64,000 nucleotides of DNA from Cupriavidus campinensis (lineage in GTDB: Bacteria > Pseudomonadota > Gammaproteobacteria > Burkholderiales > Burkholderiaceae): contig NZ_CAJPVH010000001.1 in NCBI RefSeq assembly GCF_905397395.1, forward strand, positions 1-64,000, in the 5' to 3' direction. The translations under genes and the position numbers were made by a program. Under the pieces are notes generated by a model. The model was given only the letters and a program-made list of their open reading frames with translations. It did not search any database and had not been told where the DNA came from. Shown one piece after another: positions 8,530 to 18,737 of the stretch (its first letter is position 1; every line of letters begins with the position of its first letter).

Positions 8530-8956
8530 AATACATAAACTCTTTTGCGAACGAATCCATCGAACTGGTCAGATCAATGCAGCCCGCTGACCCTGGAAAC
8601 CACCCGCCATGAATGGTGAAGCCGCTGCGTCCGTGTAACACCGTTCCCGGCAACGGACGCAGGCCTACGCGTCTTCGCCCCCAGGCTATCGTGCAGCCTG
8701 GCCACCGTCCCTTGTCCCAGTTGATGTATTTCAAAACGCAAGCCGCGCGGTTAAAGATGTTGGTTTCCTCCCATTTCTGGAAGTCGCTTTGGAGGGCCAG
8801 ATATCGTCCTTCGGGAATGGGTCCGCTATACCCGTCCGCCTGGTACTCCTTGGTATTGAATCCGGATTTCCCCGATGTGGCGGACCACCGCCTGCCATTC
8901 CCGTTTTCGATCCAATGCAGCACTCTCCCGTCGAATAACAGTCTGGCCCGCCTCAT
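8495..8956 (-). CDS. DUF2778 / Tlde1-like L,D-transpeptidase-fold peptidoglycan effector
   Basis: A 153-residue protein starting at ATG 8956 (MRRARLLFDGRVLHW), the usual DUF2778 N-terminus. The core has ATSGKSG near residue 26, GPIPEGRY at 45-52, and the catalytic stretch GFTIHGGWFPGSAGCIDL at 112-129 with His116, Ser123 and Cys126. The His-to-Cys spacing of 10 equals that of Salmonella Tlde1 (His121, Cys131), a type VI effector that cleaves or exchanges peptidoglycan stem peptides. There is no signal peptide, as expected for a secreted effector. No Hcp, VgrG or other T6SS gene is in the window. The open frame extends further upstream, but that part does not resemble the family. Confidence 0.82.
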   Translation of the reverse strand: MRRARLLFDGRVLHWIENGNGRRWSATSGKSGFNTKEYQADGYSGPIPEGRYLALQSDFQKWEETNIFNRAACVLKYINWDKGRWPGCTIAWGRRRVGLRPLPGTVLHGRSGFTIHGGWFPGSAGCIDLTSSMDSFAKEFMYYAKNMELEVRY

Positions 8957-9258
8957 ATCGATGCGTCGGGCAGTTCCTTCGAGATCCAGAAGCTTCGAGG
9001 TCCCGCCGCAGAAAATGATTGTTTCTGATTTCGTTTTCCATGCGCGGGTCTGTAGCACCGGGGTTGAACCAGCAGACTTTCTACCCTCGCCCTGCCTGAG
9101 CGGTCTATCAGACCCGCCCAAAACTCGTGCATGGTTTGACTTCCATCATGGCCGGCGCGCCGGAACGCCTAACCTTGTTACACCCGTAACCTTTGACCCC
9201 CATCCCTCCCTGCACCAACAAGGTACAATCCCGCACCTTTGTATCGTACTCATAACAA
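8957..9258. other. Divergent intergenic region upstream of the Tlde1-like gene and the acyltransferase
   Basis: This 302-base region is A/T-richer than average and should carry both divergent promoters. It contains the 74-base inverted-repeat element described separately. A TACAAT hexamer at 9224-9229 could be the -10 of the acyltransferase gene, but there is no matching -35 at normal spacing. Confidence 0.4.
9044..9117. repeat. 74-base element bounded by a 9-bp inverted repeat, tRNA-like in size
   Basis: GCGGGTCTG at 9044-9052 pairs perfectly with CAGACCCGC at 9109-9117. The span is tRNA-length, the minus strand contains GGTTCAACCCCGG (like a T arm), and the right arm is followed by CCA on the plus strand. 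The T-arm-like part is not placed next to the acceptor end, so this does not fold as a functional tRNA. It may be a degenerate tRNA, an attachment-site scar or a chance hairpin. Confidence 0.4.
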
Positions 9259-10353
9259 ATGGGCACCCGTCCTTCTCGTTTGGCGTGCATAGACGCGCTG
9301 AAGGCGGTCAGCTCACAGCTGATCGTGTTGCACCATCTGGCCTTCTACGGGCCGATGTCCGATGCCGCGCAGTCCCTCGCCCCGGGGCTGATCAGCTGGC
9401 TGGCCGACTATGCGCGCATTGCCGTGCAGGTCTTTCTTGTCGTCAGCGGCTTCCTGGCCGCGCGCAGCCTGGCGCCGGGCGGCTTCCTGACCGCCGCGAA
9501 TCCGCTGGGGACGATCTGGCGTCGTTACCAGAAGCTGGTGGTGCCGTTTGCCGCCGCCATCCTCGTGGCGATTGCCGGGGCTGCGCTCGCGCGCGCCTGG
9601 ATGACACATGACTCCATTCCGGCTGCCCCGCATCTGACGCAGTTCGTCGCGCATCTGCTGCTGCTGCACAACATTCTCGATGTGGACGCGTTGTCCGCCG
9701 GCGTCTGGTATATCGCCATCGACCTGCAACTGTTCGCGCTGCTGGTGATCGTGCTGTGGGTGGCACGCGCCGCGCCGGGCCGGCGCCTGCCGTGGGGCAT
9801 GGCGCTGGTGGGTGCACTGGCCGTGGCGTCGCTGTTCTGGTTCAACCGCGATGCCAGCTGGGATATCTGGGCGATCTATTTCTTCGGTGCCTATGGCATG
9901 GGCACGCTGGCGTACTGGGTGTCGAACCCGGAGCGCTCGCCGATGGCGCTGATCCTGCTGGCCTCGGTAGGCGTGGCGGCGCTGGTGGTGGACTTCCGGC
10001 TGCGCATCGCGGTGGCGCTGGCCACGGCGCTGCTACTGGCCATCTCCCGGCGCGGGGACTGGCTGGAGCGCTGGCCCGGCGGTCGTCTGGCGGGTTTCTG
10101 GGCCTATTTCGGCAAGATTTCCTATTCAGTCTTCCTGGTCCATTTTCCGGTCTGTCTGGTGGTCAACGCGGCGGTTTCTCACCTTGCGCCGGGCCAGCCC
10201 GTGCTCAATGCACTGGGCATGGGCGCCGCCTGGGTCGCCAGCAACCTGGCCGGGGCGGTGTTCCATCGCTATGTGGAATCGGTCGATGTCCTTCAGGTGC
10301 TGCGCGAGGCGATCTGGCCGACGCGCGAGAAGTCGGTCACTTCCGAAGCCTGA
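9259..10353 (+). CDS. Acyltransferase 3 family membrane protein (OafA/YrhL-like)
   Basis: A 364-residue integral membrane acyltransferase with about ten helices. The N-terminal RLACIDALKAVSSQLIVLHH (residues 6-25) carries the conserved RxxxxD and the catalytic-type His pair of this family; FLVVSGFL follows near residue 59 and the last helices carry SYSVFLVHFPV near residue 290. Such enzymes O-acetylate or succinylate surface polysaccharides, lipids or osmoprotectants. No glycan cluster adjoins it, so the substrate cannot be named. The ATG has no obvious Shine-Dalgarno. Confidence 0.88.
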   Translation: MGTRPSRLACIDALKAVSSQLIVLHHLAFYGPMSDAAQSLAPGLISWLADYARIAVQVFLVVSGFLAARSLAPGGFLTAANPLGTIWRRYQKLVVPFAAAILVAIAGAALARAWMTHDSIPAAPHLTQFVAHLLLLHNILDVDALSAGVWYIAIDLQLFALLVIVLWVARAAPGRRLPWGMALVGALAVASLFWFNRDASWDIWAIYFFGAYGMGTLAYWVSNPERSPMALILLASVGVAALVVDFRLRIAVALATALLLAISRRGDWLERWPGGRLAGFWAYFGKISYSVFLVHFPVCLVVNAAVSHLAPGQPVLNALGMGAAWVASNLAGAVFHRYVESVDVLQVLREAIWPTREKSVTSEA

Positions 10354-10363
10354 CTCCGGTCCT

Positions 10364-10666
10364 TCAGCTGTAAGTCGGCACCAGCGTCTTGCGGGCGGTC
10401 GGGTCCTCGATCACCCGGTTCCAGTCCGCGGGCGCACCGTGCGACATCCCGCCCACGGGCACCATGCCCGTTGCCTTGCCCGAGGGCAGCACACACCGGA
10501 CGCGCGGCCCGGGTGCGCGCTGGGCCTCGCCGGCCTGCGCCGGCACCGTCACGCAGGACGCAGGCAGCGGGCTAGCCGATGCCGCGTGCGCCGCCACGGG
10601 CGTCAATACGCTGATGGATGCGGCGACTGCCGCTAAGGCGGATAGTAATTTCACGATGTTCTCCAT
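10364..10666 (-). CDS. Small exported protein of unknown function
   Basis: A 100-residue protein (MENIVKLLSALAAVAASISV) with a signal peptide cleaved near residue 28 (AHA-AS). The mature part has two cysteines (PASCVTVP, RVRCVLPS) that probably form a disulfide, and a Gly/Met/Pro-rich C-terminus. It is convergent with the acyltransferase gene, with 10 bases between stops. The frame is open further upstream but only this start gives a signal peptide. No family recognised. Confidence 0.65.
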   Translation of the reverse strand: MENIVKLLSALAAVAASISVLTPVAAHAASASPLPASCVTVPAQAGEAQRAPGPRVRCVLPSGKATGMVPVGGMSHGAPADWNRVIEDPTARKTLVPTYS

Positions 10667-10843
10667 GCTGTGGCTGGCCCCATCTGGGGCGCGACTCAGC
10701 CAGTATGGAAAATGCGCATCGACCTCGACATAGCCGAAATACGAAATTAGCCCATCGCCCTGATGGTGCCCGCCGCCTCGCCTTGGCGCGGGCAACGCAC
10801 TGCCACGGTGCGTTCGGCGCAACACCTACCGTAACAACCCCAC

Positions 10844-10873
10844 TTGGGCGATGGCACGAACGTTGCCTAGTAT
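10844..10873 (+). promoter_or_regulatory. Candidate sigma-70 promoter of the urc-type operon
   Basis: TTGGGC at 10844-10849 and TAGTAT at 10868-10873 are separated by 18 bases. The predicted start site near 10880 would fall just before the RutR-like palindrome, a geometry suited to repression. Confidence 0.45.
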
Positions 10874-10884
10874 GGAGATACAAA

Positions 10885-10902
10885 CCTGACCATTTGGTCA
10901 GG
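10885..10902 (+). promoter_or_regulatory. RutR-type operator
   Basis: CCTGACCA-TT-TGGTCAGG is a perfect 8-2-8 palindrome. Its core TGACCA-N2-TGGTCA equals the E. coli RutR consensus TTGACCA-N2-TGGTCAA apart from the outermost base pair. It lies 37 bases before the first gene of a pyrimidine locus that encodes a RutR-like regulator four genes on. RutR releases DNA when it binds uracil or thymine, so induction by pyrimidine base is expected. Confidence 0.85.
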
Positions 10903-10938
10903 ATTCCTGATACCGGGGCATCCGGGGAAGAGGCTGTC

Positions 10939-12173
<1,235 letters not shown>

Positions 12174-12177
<4 letters not shown>

Positions 12178-13478
12178 ACCAGTATCCCGAAGGCGGGCAG
12201 GACGCACGGATCGATGACGATGGCAGCGGCTGGCACACCCCGGTGCCGCCCGGCCATCCCGCCTCGGCCCTGTTGTGCGCGGAGGCCGTGCGCAGCCGAT
12301 GCGCCGTCGTGACGGAGTACGTGGCGTCGGGCGAGTCGGCGCTCTTTACGTGGCATCCAGACCGGGTGCACGCCGTGGCGGACTACGTGGCGGCCACCAT
12401 CCGGCGCCGCTACCGCGACCTCAAGGTGCCGTACCACAGCCGCTGGCGCCATTTCGAGAGCGGCGGCCCGGGCGAGGAGAAGCTCGACCGCTGGCAGATT
12501 CTGTGCGAGCGGGCGGGCATGTCTGGCGCCGACCATTGCGAGGAACGCGCGCGCATCGGTATCGATCTAGTGATTCCGAGCGTGCTGCTCGATGCCGGTG
12601 CCGGCCCCGACTGGCGCTACCGCGACCCGGCCAGCGACCTGATGCTGACCCGCTCCGAAGGGCTCGGCGTGGCCAGCTTCGATCTCTTCGCGCGGGGCGG
12701 TTTCTCCGCAGAGCATGGCGATCCGCTGCGCGCCGATGGCGAACGGCTGGCGCGCATGGATGCCTCGACCATCGCCACCGCCTTCCAGGTGGCCGCGCAC
12801 AACCCGCTGGTGGGCCTGGAAGGCCGCGCCGGCCTGTTGCGCCGGCTGGGCGAGGTGGTGCAGGCCACCCCGGCCGTCTTCGGCACGCCGGCCCGGCTCG
12901 GCAATCTGTACGACTACCTGGCCAAACATGCCGTCGATGGCCGCATCGAGGCCAGCTTCGTGCTGCGCACGCTGCTGGTGGCGCTCGGGCCGGTCTGGCC
13001 GGGCCGCGTGCAGCTCGATGGCATCTCGCTGGGCGATTGCTGGCGCCACGAAGCCGCGCCGGACGGGCTGGTGCCGTTCCACAAGCTCACCCAGTGGCTG
13101 ACCTATTCGCTGCTGGAGCCGCTCGAGGACGCCGGCCTCACCGTCACCGGGCTCGACGCCCTGACCGGCCTGCCCGAGTACCGCAACGGCGGCCTGCTGT
13201 TCGACTTCGAGCTGATGGTGCCGCGCAACCCCGATTTCGCGGCGGGCACGCACACGGTGGATGAGCCGGTGATTGTGGAATGGCGCGCGCTGACCGTGAC
13301 CGGGCTCGACCTCGTGGCCGAAGGGGTGCGGCAGGCGCTCGGCGTCACCCAGGATGATTTCCCGCTGGCGCGGGTTCTGGAGGGCGGCACCTGGGCCGCG
13401 GGCCGGCGCATTGCCGCGCAGCGCAGGCCGGGCGGCACGCCCCCGTTCGCAATCCAGAGCGACGGTACGGTGTTCTGA
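12174..13478 (+). CDS. DUF1688 / Urc4-like protein of uracil catabolism
   Basis: A 434-residue protein of the DUF1688 family. Recognisable stretches are PHSRWRHFESGG-type (YHSRWRHFESGG near residue 83), DRWQILCERAGM, and LGDCWRHEAAPDGLVPFHKLTQW-like text in the C-terminal third (given here in part: GDCWRH, VPFHKLTQWL). In yeast, URC4 is required to grow on uracil as nitrogen source; the chemical step is not settled. Its ATG overlaps the Urc1-like stop (ATGA), so the pair is coupled. It ends 102 bases before upp. Confidence 0.85.
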
Positions 13479-13580
13479 CGAGGACCGGTTTTCACCAACA
13501 TTTTTGCAGGCAGCCGGGCGCGGCGGGCCAGTGGCCCGTCGTGCCTGATAACACCAGCGAGTCGACCCAAGGAGCGCACC

Positions 13581-14279
13581 ATGAATGACCTGTCCGCCGT
13601 GCCCACGGCCGCGCAAGCCATTGCCGATACCGATGCGGAGTCTTCGCCGTCAGCCATGGTGATGGTGGTCAATCACCCGCTGGTGCAGCACAAGGTCACG
13701 CTGGCGCGCAGCGAGGACACCACCACCGACAACTTCCGCCGCCTGGTGCGCGAGATCAGCCAGCTGCTGACCTACGAGGCCACGCGTGACCTGGCGATGG
13801 AGACCATCGCCATCAAGACGCCGATCGCGCCGATGGTGTCGCCGGTGCTGTCGGGCAAGAAGCTCTGCCTGGTGTCGATCCTGCGCGCCGGCAACGGCTT
13901 CCTGGACGGCATGCTCGACCTCCTGCCCGCCGCGCGCGTTGGCCATATCGGGCTCTACCGTGACCCGGAAACGCTGGAGCCCATCGAGTATTACTTCAAG
14001 ATGCCGGAAGACATCCATGAACGCATGGTGATCGTGGTGGACCCGATGCTGGCCACCGGCAACTCGGCCATCGCGGCGCTGAACCGGCTCAAGGAGGCCG
14101 GCGTGACGACCATGAAGTACGTCTGCCTGATTGCCTCCCGCCCGGGGCTCCAGGCGCTGCGCGCGGCGCACCCGGACGTGGCCATCGTCACGGCGGCCAT
14201 CGACGAGCAGCTGAACGAGCACGGCTACATCGTGCCGGGCCTCGGCGATGCCGGCGACCGGCTCTACGGCACAAAATAA
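13581..14279 (+). CDS. upp: Uracil phosphoribosyltransferase
   Basis: A 232-residue type I phosphoribosyltransferase. The PRPP loop is [18 protein letters not shown] (near residues 150-167), preceded by the UPRT-typical [14 protein letters not shown], and the C-terminus [18 protein letters not shown] is the uracil-binding end of the family. It is about 24 residues longer than E. coli Upp, through an N-terminal tail. It makes UMP from uracil and PRPP. In this operon UMP is probably the entry point of the URC route as well as of salvage. GGAG precedes the ATG. Its TAA shares one base with the regulator start (TAATG). Confidence 0.95.
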   Translation: MNDLSAVPTAAQAIADTDAESSPSAMVMVVNHPLVQHKVTLARSEDTTTDNFRRLVREISQLLTYEATRDLAMETIAIKTPIAPMVSPVLSGKKLCLVSILRAGNGFLDGMLDLLPAARVGHIGLYRDPETLEPIEYYFKMPEDIHERMVIVVDPMLATGNSAIAALNRLKEAGVTTMKYVCLIASRPGLQALRAAHPDVAIVTAAIDEQLNEHGYIVPGLGDAGDRLYGTK

Positions 14280-14950
14280 TGGACGCGCTGGTCGCGCCCG
14301 CCGCCCGCGAAGCGGCCGGCCGCATTCGGCAGGAGAACGAGGCGCTGATCCTGCGCGCGGCGGAGTATGTGTTCGCCCGCGCGGGCTTCGCCGGGGCGAC
14401 GATGGCCGACATCGCCCTGCGCGCCGGCGTGCCGAAGTCGAACCTGCACTACTACTTCCGCACCAAGCAGGCGCTGTATCGCGCGGTGCTGGCCCACACG
14501 CTGCAACTGTGGCTGTCCGAGACGGACATCATCAGCGTGGACTATCCGCCCGAGGTGGCGTTGGAGCATTACATCCGCGCCAAGATGCGGCTTTCCGCCA
14601 GCCACCCGGACGCCTCGCGCGTGTTTGCCAACGAATTGCTCCATGGCGCGCCCGAGATCGGTGGTGTGCTGCGTGAAGCACTCCGTGAGCTGGTGGCGCG
14701 CAAGTCGGGGGTGATCCGCGCCTGGATCGCCGGCGGGCAGATGGCGGCGGTAGATCCGCAGCACCTGTTTTTCACGATCTGGGCCGCCACGCAGACCTAT
14801 GCCGACTTCGAAACCCAGATCTGCGCCGTACTGGGGGTGAAGCGGCTGGACGCCCAGGACTTCCAGCAGGCCACCGAGCATCTGGTGGCCTTGCTGCTGC
14901 GCGGCTGCGGGCTCGAGCCAGCGTCCGCCCGCGCGCATGGCATGGCCTGA
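14279..14950 (+). CDS. TetR-family regulator, RutR-like
   Basis: A 223-residue TetR protein. The helix-turn-helix is at about residues 40-65 (TMADIALRAGVPKSNLHYYF), and the C-terminal ligand domain (RVFANELLHGAPEIGGVL, then VDPQHLFFTIWAATQTYADF) resembles RutR. It is coupled to upp by a one-base overlap. It most likely represses the whole locus from the palindrome at 10885 and is released by uracil or thymine. The cluster lacks rutA-G, so this is a RutR-type sensor placed on a different catabolic route. Confidence 0.88.
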   Translation: MDALVAPAAREAAGRIRQENEALILRAAEYVFARAGFAGATMADIALRAGVPKSNLHYYFRTKQALYRAVLAHTLQLWLSETDIISVDYPPEVALEHYIRAKMRLSASHPDASRVFANELLHGAPEIGGVLREALRELVARKSGVIRAWIAGGQMAAVDPQHLFFTIWAATQTYADFETQICAVLGVKRLDAQDFQQATEHLVALLLRGCGLEPASARAHGMA

Positions 14951-15023
14951 TGCCGGGCAGAAAGAACAAGAATTCCAACGCAGTACTCGATCACGCGCAA
15001 CGACGCGAAAGGGGAGTGAAGTC

Positions 15024-16037
15024 ATGCCTATTGAAAGCTATCGCCGCACCTGGCTGAAAGTGGCGGCGGGGGCCGCGCTGGCGGGTATCGTGGCCCTCGG
15101 CGTCACGCCGCTGGCCTACGCCCAGGCAAAAGTGAAGGTGGCCGCGGTGTACACGGTGCCGGTGGAGCAGCAGTGGGTCTCGCGCATCCACAAGGCGCTG
15201 AACGAAGCCAAGGCGCGCGGCGAGATCGACTATGTGTTCTCGGAAAGCGTGTCGAATGCCGACTACGAGCGCGTGCTGCGCCAGTACGCGGAGCAGGGCT
15301 CGGGGCTGATCGTGGGCGAGTCGTTCGCCGTGGAGGCCGCCGCGCGCAAGGTGGCCAAGGACTACCCGAAGGTCGGCTTCCTGATGGGCTCCTCGGGCAA
15401 GCCGCAGGCGCCGAATTTCTCGGTGTTCGACAACTACATCCAGGAACCGTCCTACCTCACCGGCATGATCGCGGGCGGCATGACCAAGACCAACCACATC
15501 GGCATGGTCGGCGGTTATGCCATTCCCGAGGTGAACCGGCTGATGCACGCGTTCATGGAAGGCGCGCGCGAGGTGAACCCGAAGGTGAAGTTCACGGTGA
15601 GCTTCATCGGCTCCTGGTTTGATCCGCCCAAGGCCAAGGAAGCGGCCTTCGCCATGATCGACAAGGGGGCGGACGTGCTCTACGCCGAGCGCTTTGGGGT
15701 TTCCGACGCCGCCAAGGAGCGCGGCAAGCTGGCCATCGGCAACGTGATCAACACCCAGCCGCAGTACCCGGCCACGGTGGTGGCCTCGGCGCTGTGGAAC
15801 ATGGAGCCGACGATTGGCGCCGCGCTGGCCAAGGTCAAGGCTGGCCAGTTCAAGAACGAGGACTACGGCCAGTATTCCTTGATGAAGGTCAAGGGCGCCG
15901 AACTGGCACCGCTGGGCACCTTCGAGGGCAAGGTGCCGGCTGACGTGATGGCCAAGGTCCGCGCCAAGGAGCGCGCCATCCTCGATGGCAAGTTCACGGT
16001 CAAGGTGGTGGAAACGGAGCCGAAGTCCACGCCGTAA
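15024..16037 (+). CDS. BMP-family ABC transporter substrate-binding protein
   Basis: A 337-residue basic membrane protein (BMP/PnrA-like) receptor. Residues 1-33 form a signal peptide ending AYA-Q. The core has VKVAAVYTVPVEQQW, then YPKVGFLMGSSG and the IAGGMTKTNHIGMVGGY stretch. The family binds nucleosides or nucleobases. With two permeases, an ATPase and cytosine deaminase next to it, cytosine or uracil (or their nucleosides) is the likely cargo. GGGGAGTGAAGTC gives a good ribosome site. It starts 73 bases after the regulator. Confidence 0.9.
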   Translation: MPIESYRRTWLKVAAGAALAGIVALGVTPLAYAQAKVKVAAVYTVPVEQQWVSRIHKALNEAKARGEIDYVFSESVSNADYERVLRQYAEQGSGLIVGESFAVEAAARKVAKDYPKVGFLMGSSGKPQAPNFSVFDNYIQEPSYLTGMIAGGMTKTNHIGMVGGYAIPEVNRLMHAFMEGAREVNPKVKFTVSFIGSWFDPPKAKEAAFAMIDKGADVLYAERFGVSDAAKERGKLAIGNVINTQPQYPATVVASALWNMEPTIGAALAKVKAGQFKNEDYGQYSLMKVKGAELAPLGTFEGKVPADVMAKVRAKERAILDGKFTVKVVETEPKSTP

Positions 16038-16049
16038 CGCCCGGATCGC

Positions 16050-16074
16050 GCCCCTTTCCCATTGGGGGAGGGGC
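16050..16074 (+). repeat. Intercistronic hairpin between binding protein and ATPase genes
   Basis: GCCCCTTTCCC pairs along its whole length with GGGGGAGGGGC (11 bp, two G-U pairs) around an ATT loop. No U-run follows, so it is more likely an mRNA stabiliser or partial terminator that keeps binding-protein mRNA more abundant than that of the membrane subunits. Confidence 0.6.
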
Positions 16075-16096
16075 ATCACACGCACAGAATAACTAG

Positions 16097-17656
16097 ATGT
16101 CGATTCCCCCTCCCGTCCTCCGTCTTTCCCATATCACCAAGCGGTTCGGCCCGCTGACCGCCAACGACGACATTTCGCTCGATCTCCAGCGCGGCGAGGT
16201 GCTCGCCCTGCTCGGCGAGAACGGCGCTGGCAAGAGCACGCTGGTCAATATCCTGTTCGGCCATTACGTTGCCGATGCCGGCACCGTCGAGGTGGATGGC
16301 GCGGCGCTGCCGCCGGGCAACCCGCGCGCGGCGCTGGCGGCCGGCGTGGGCATGGTGCACCAGCACTTCACGCTGGCCGACAACCTGACCGTGCTCGACA
16401 ACATCCTGATCGGCACCGAGCCACTCTGGCGCTGGCGCCAGCAGCGCGCCGCCGCGCTCGGCCGCGTGCAGGCCATCGCCCAGCGTTTTGGCCTGGCCGT
16501 GCAGCCCAACGCGCGGGTTGGTGCGTTGTCCGTGGGCGAGCGCCAGCGCGTGGAAATCGTCAAGGCGCTGTATCGCGGCGCCCGGGTGCTGATTCTCGAT
16601 GAACCCACGGCCGTGCTGACGCCGCAGGAGGTAGACAGCCTGTTCACCACGCTGGCGCAGCTGATTGCCGAAGGGCTGTCGGTGATTTTCATCAGCCATA
16701 AGCTCGATGAAGTGCTGCGTGTGTCGCATCGCGTGGCGGTGCTGCGCGGCGGCAAGCTGGTGGCCATGCGCGCCGCAGGCGAGACCAGCAAGCAGGAACT
16801 GGCCGAACTGATGGTGGGGCGGCGTGTGGAGATGCCCCGGCGCGAGGCCGCCGAGGCGCCCGGGGAGCTGATCGCCACCCTGCGCCGCGCCAACGTGGCC
16901 GCGGCGGAGGGGCGCGTGGCGCTGCACGATGTCACGCTGGCCCTGCATGCGGGCGAGATCGTCGGCATTGCCGGCGTGTCCGGCAACGGGCAGGTCACGC
17001 TGGCCGAACTGATGAGCGGCATGCTGGCGCCATCGTCCGGCACGGTGACCGTGGAAGGCATCGACCTGCCGGCTGTGCCCCGGCGCTGGATTGCCGCCGG
17101 CGTGGCGCGCGTGCCCGAGGATCGCCACGCCGAAGGCGCCGTGGGCGACCTGGCCGTGTGGGAGAACGCGATTGCCGAGCAACTGGGCAACCCGGCGTTC
17201 GTGCGGGGCGGGGTGATCCGCAGCGGACCGGCGCGGCGCTTTGCGGCGGCGCTGGCCAGGAAATTCGACGTGCGCGGCGGCGGCATCGACGCCCCCACGC
17301 GCACGCTCTCCGGCGGGAATATGCAGAAGCTGATTCTGGGGCGCGCGCTGTCGGTACGCGGCGCGCAGACGCCCCGGCTGGTCATCGCCAGCCAGCCCAC
17401 CTGGGGGCTGGATATCGGCGCGGTGGCCTACGTCCATCGCCAGTTGCTGGAAGCCGCGGGGGCCGGGGCCGCCGTGCTGCTGATTTCCGAGGATCTCGAC
17501 GAACTGCTGTCGCTGGCGGACCGCATCGCCGTGATCCATGGCGGACGGCTGACGCCGGCCCGCGCGACGTCCGGCTGGACGCTCGGCACGCTGGGACTGG
17601 CCATGGCCGGCGCGGACCACGCCGCGACGCACGGGGAGGTGGCCCATGCGGCTTGA
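16097..17656 (+). CDS. Nucleobase/nucleoside ABC transporter, double ATP-binding subunit
   Basis: A 519-residue fusion of two ABC domains, as in YufO/RbsA-type importers. Domain 1 has Walker A GENGAGKST (residues about 40-48), signature ALSVGERQR and Walker B VLILDEPTAVLT. Domain 2 has a degenerate Walker A (GVSGNGQ near residue 293) and signature TLSGGNMQK, with Walker B replaced by LVIASQPTWGLD, typical of the second half in this class. It powers the BMP transporter. It overlaps the next permease gene by 11 nt. Confidence 0.92.
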   Translation: MSIPPPVLRLSHITKRFGPLTANDDISLDLQRGEVLALLGENGAGKSTLVNILFGHYVADAGTVEVDGAALPPGNPRAALAAGVGMVHQHFTLADNLTVLDNILIGTEPLWRWRQQRAAALGRVQAIAQRFGLAVQPNARVGALSVGERQRVEIVKALYRGARVLILDEPTAVLTPQEVDSLFTTLAQLIAEGLSVIFISHKLDEVLRVSHRVAVLRGGKLVAMRAAGETSKQELAELMVGRRVEMPRREAAEAPGELIATLRRANVAAAEGRVALHDVTLALHAGEIVGIAGVSGNGQVTLAELMSGMLAPSSGTVTVEGIDLPAVPRRWIAAGVARVPEDRHAEGAVGDLAVWENAIAEQLGNPAFVRGGVIRSGPARRFAAALARKFDVRGGGIDAPTRTLSGGNMQKLILGRALSVRGAQTPRLVIASQPTWGLDIGAVAYVHRQLLEAAGAGAAVLLISEDLDELLSLADRIAVIHGGRLTPARATSGWTLGTLGLAMAGADHAATHGEVAHAA

Positions 17657-18737
17657 AGCGCGCACCACGGTCTCGCGCACCGCGCTGGTGGCCGCGCCGT
17701 TCGGGGCCATCGTCGCCACGCTCGGCATTTGTGCAGTATTGGTCGCCTGGGCCGGCGCGCCGGTCGGCAAGGCGTATTGGCTGTTGCTCGAAGGGGGCTT
17801 CGGCTCGCGTTTCGCGTGGTCGGAGACGCTGACCCGCGCCACGCCGCTGATGCTGACCGGGCTGGCCGTGGCGGTGGCGTTCCGCACGCGGCTGTTCAAT
17901 ATCGGCGCGGAAGGGCAGTTGTACCTGGGCGCGCTGGCAGCGGTGGCCGTCGGCGGACAGGTGGATGGGGCTGCCGCGCCGTGGGCGGCCGCGCTGCCGA
18001 ATGGGCTGCTGTTCGGTCTGATGGTGGCGGCCGGCATGCTGGCAGGCGCTTTGCTGTTGCTGGTGCCGGCGCTGCTGAAGCTGCGGCTGGGGGTGGACGA
18101 GGTGGTCACCACGCTGCTGCTGAACTTCATCGTCCTGCTGGGCGTGTCGATGATGCTGGATGGGCCGATGAAGGACCCGCTGGCGATGGGCTGGCCGCAG
18201 TCCGTGGCGCTGGTGCCGGAACTCGAACTGTCGCGGCTGCTGGAGCGCTCGCGCGTGCATAGCGGGCTGCTGATCGCCGTGGCGCTGGCCGTGATCCTGT
18301 GGGCGGTCAACCGCTTCACGGTGTTCGGCCTGCAGATGCGCGCGGTGGGCGCCAACGCGCGCGCGGCGGCCTTCGCGGGCATGCCGGTGACGCGCGTGAC
18401 GCTGCTGGCGGCGATGCTGTCCGGCGCGCTGGCGGGGCTGGCCGGCGTGGTCGAGGTGGCGGGGCGCACCGGCTACCTGACGCTGGACATCTCGCCCGGC
18501 TACGGCTACGCCGGGGTGGTCATCGCCATGCTGGCAGGGCTGCACCCGATCGGTGTGATTGCCGCGTCGGTGTTCGTGGCGGGCGTGCTGGTGGGCGCGG
18601 ACGGCATGAGCCGCGCCGTGGGCGTGCCGAATACCATCGCCGACGTGATCGTCGCCGTGGCGCTGCTGACCATGCTGGTGGCCACGATGCTGACGCGCTA
18701 CCGCGTGCGGTTCGACCGGATCGGGAGGGCCGCCTGA
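17646..18737 (+). CDS. Nucleobase/nucleoside ABC transporter permease 1
   Basis: A 363-residue BPD_transp_2 family permease with 8-10 membrane helices. The family stretch FRTRLFNIGAEGQLYLGALA lies near residue 79 and GANARAAAFAGMPVTRV near residue 236; these correspond to YufP. It begins inside the ATPase gene, and its TGA overlaps the next ATG (TGATG), giving tight coupling of the membrane subunits. Confidence 0.92.
   Translation: MRLEARTTVSRTALVAAPFGAIVATLGICAVLVAWAGAPVGKAYWLLLEGGFGSRFAWSETLTRATPLMLTGLAVAVAFRTRLFNIGAEGQLYLGALAAVAVGGQVDGAAAPWAAALPNGLLFGLMVAAGMLAGALLLLVPALLKLRLGVDEVVTTLLLNFIVLLGVSMMLDGPMKDPLAMGWPQSVALVPELELSRLLERSRVHSGLLIAVALAVILWAVNRFTVFGLQMRAVGANARAAAFAGMPVTRVTLLAAMLSGALAGLAGVVEVAGRTGYLTLDISPGYGYAGVVIAMLAGLHPIGVIAASVFVAGVLVGADGMSRAVGVPNTIADVIVAVALLTMLVATMLTRYRVRFDRIGRAA

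Noticed and set aside
9044..9120. A functional tRNA gene at the 74-base inverted repeat
   Set aside because: The T-arm-like sequence is separated from the acceptor arm by extra bases and no D or anticodon arm folds, so only a repeat is reported.
16076..18469. A 2.4-kb minus-strand open frame opposite the ABC transporter genes
   Set aside because: Same cause: antisense shadow of high-GC coding DNA with recognisable ATPase and permease motifs on the other strand.
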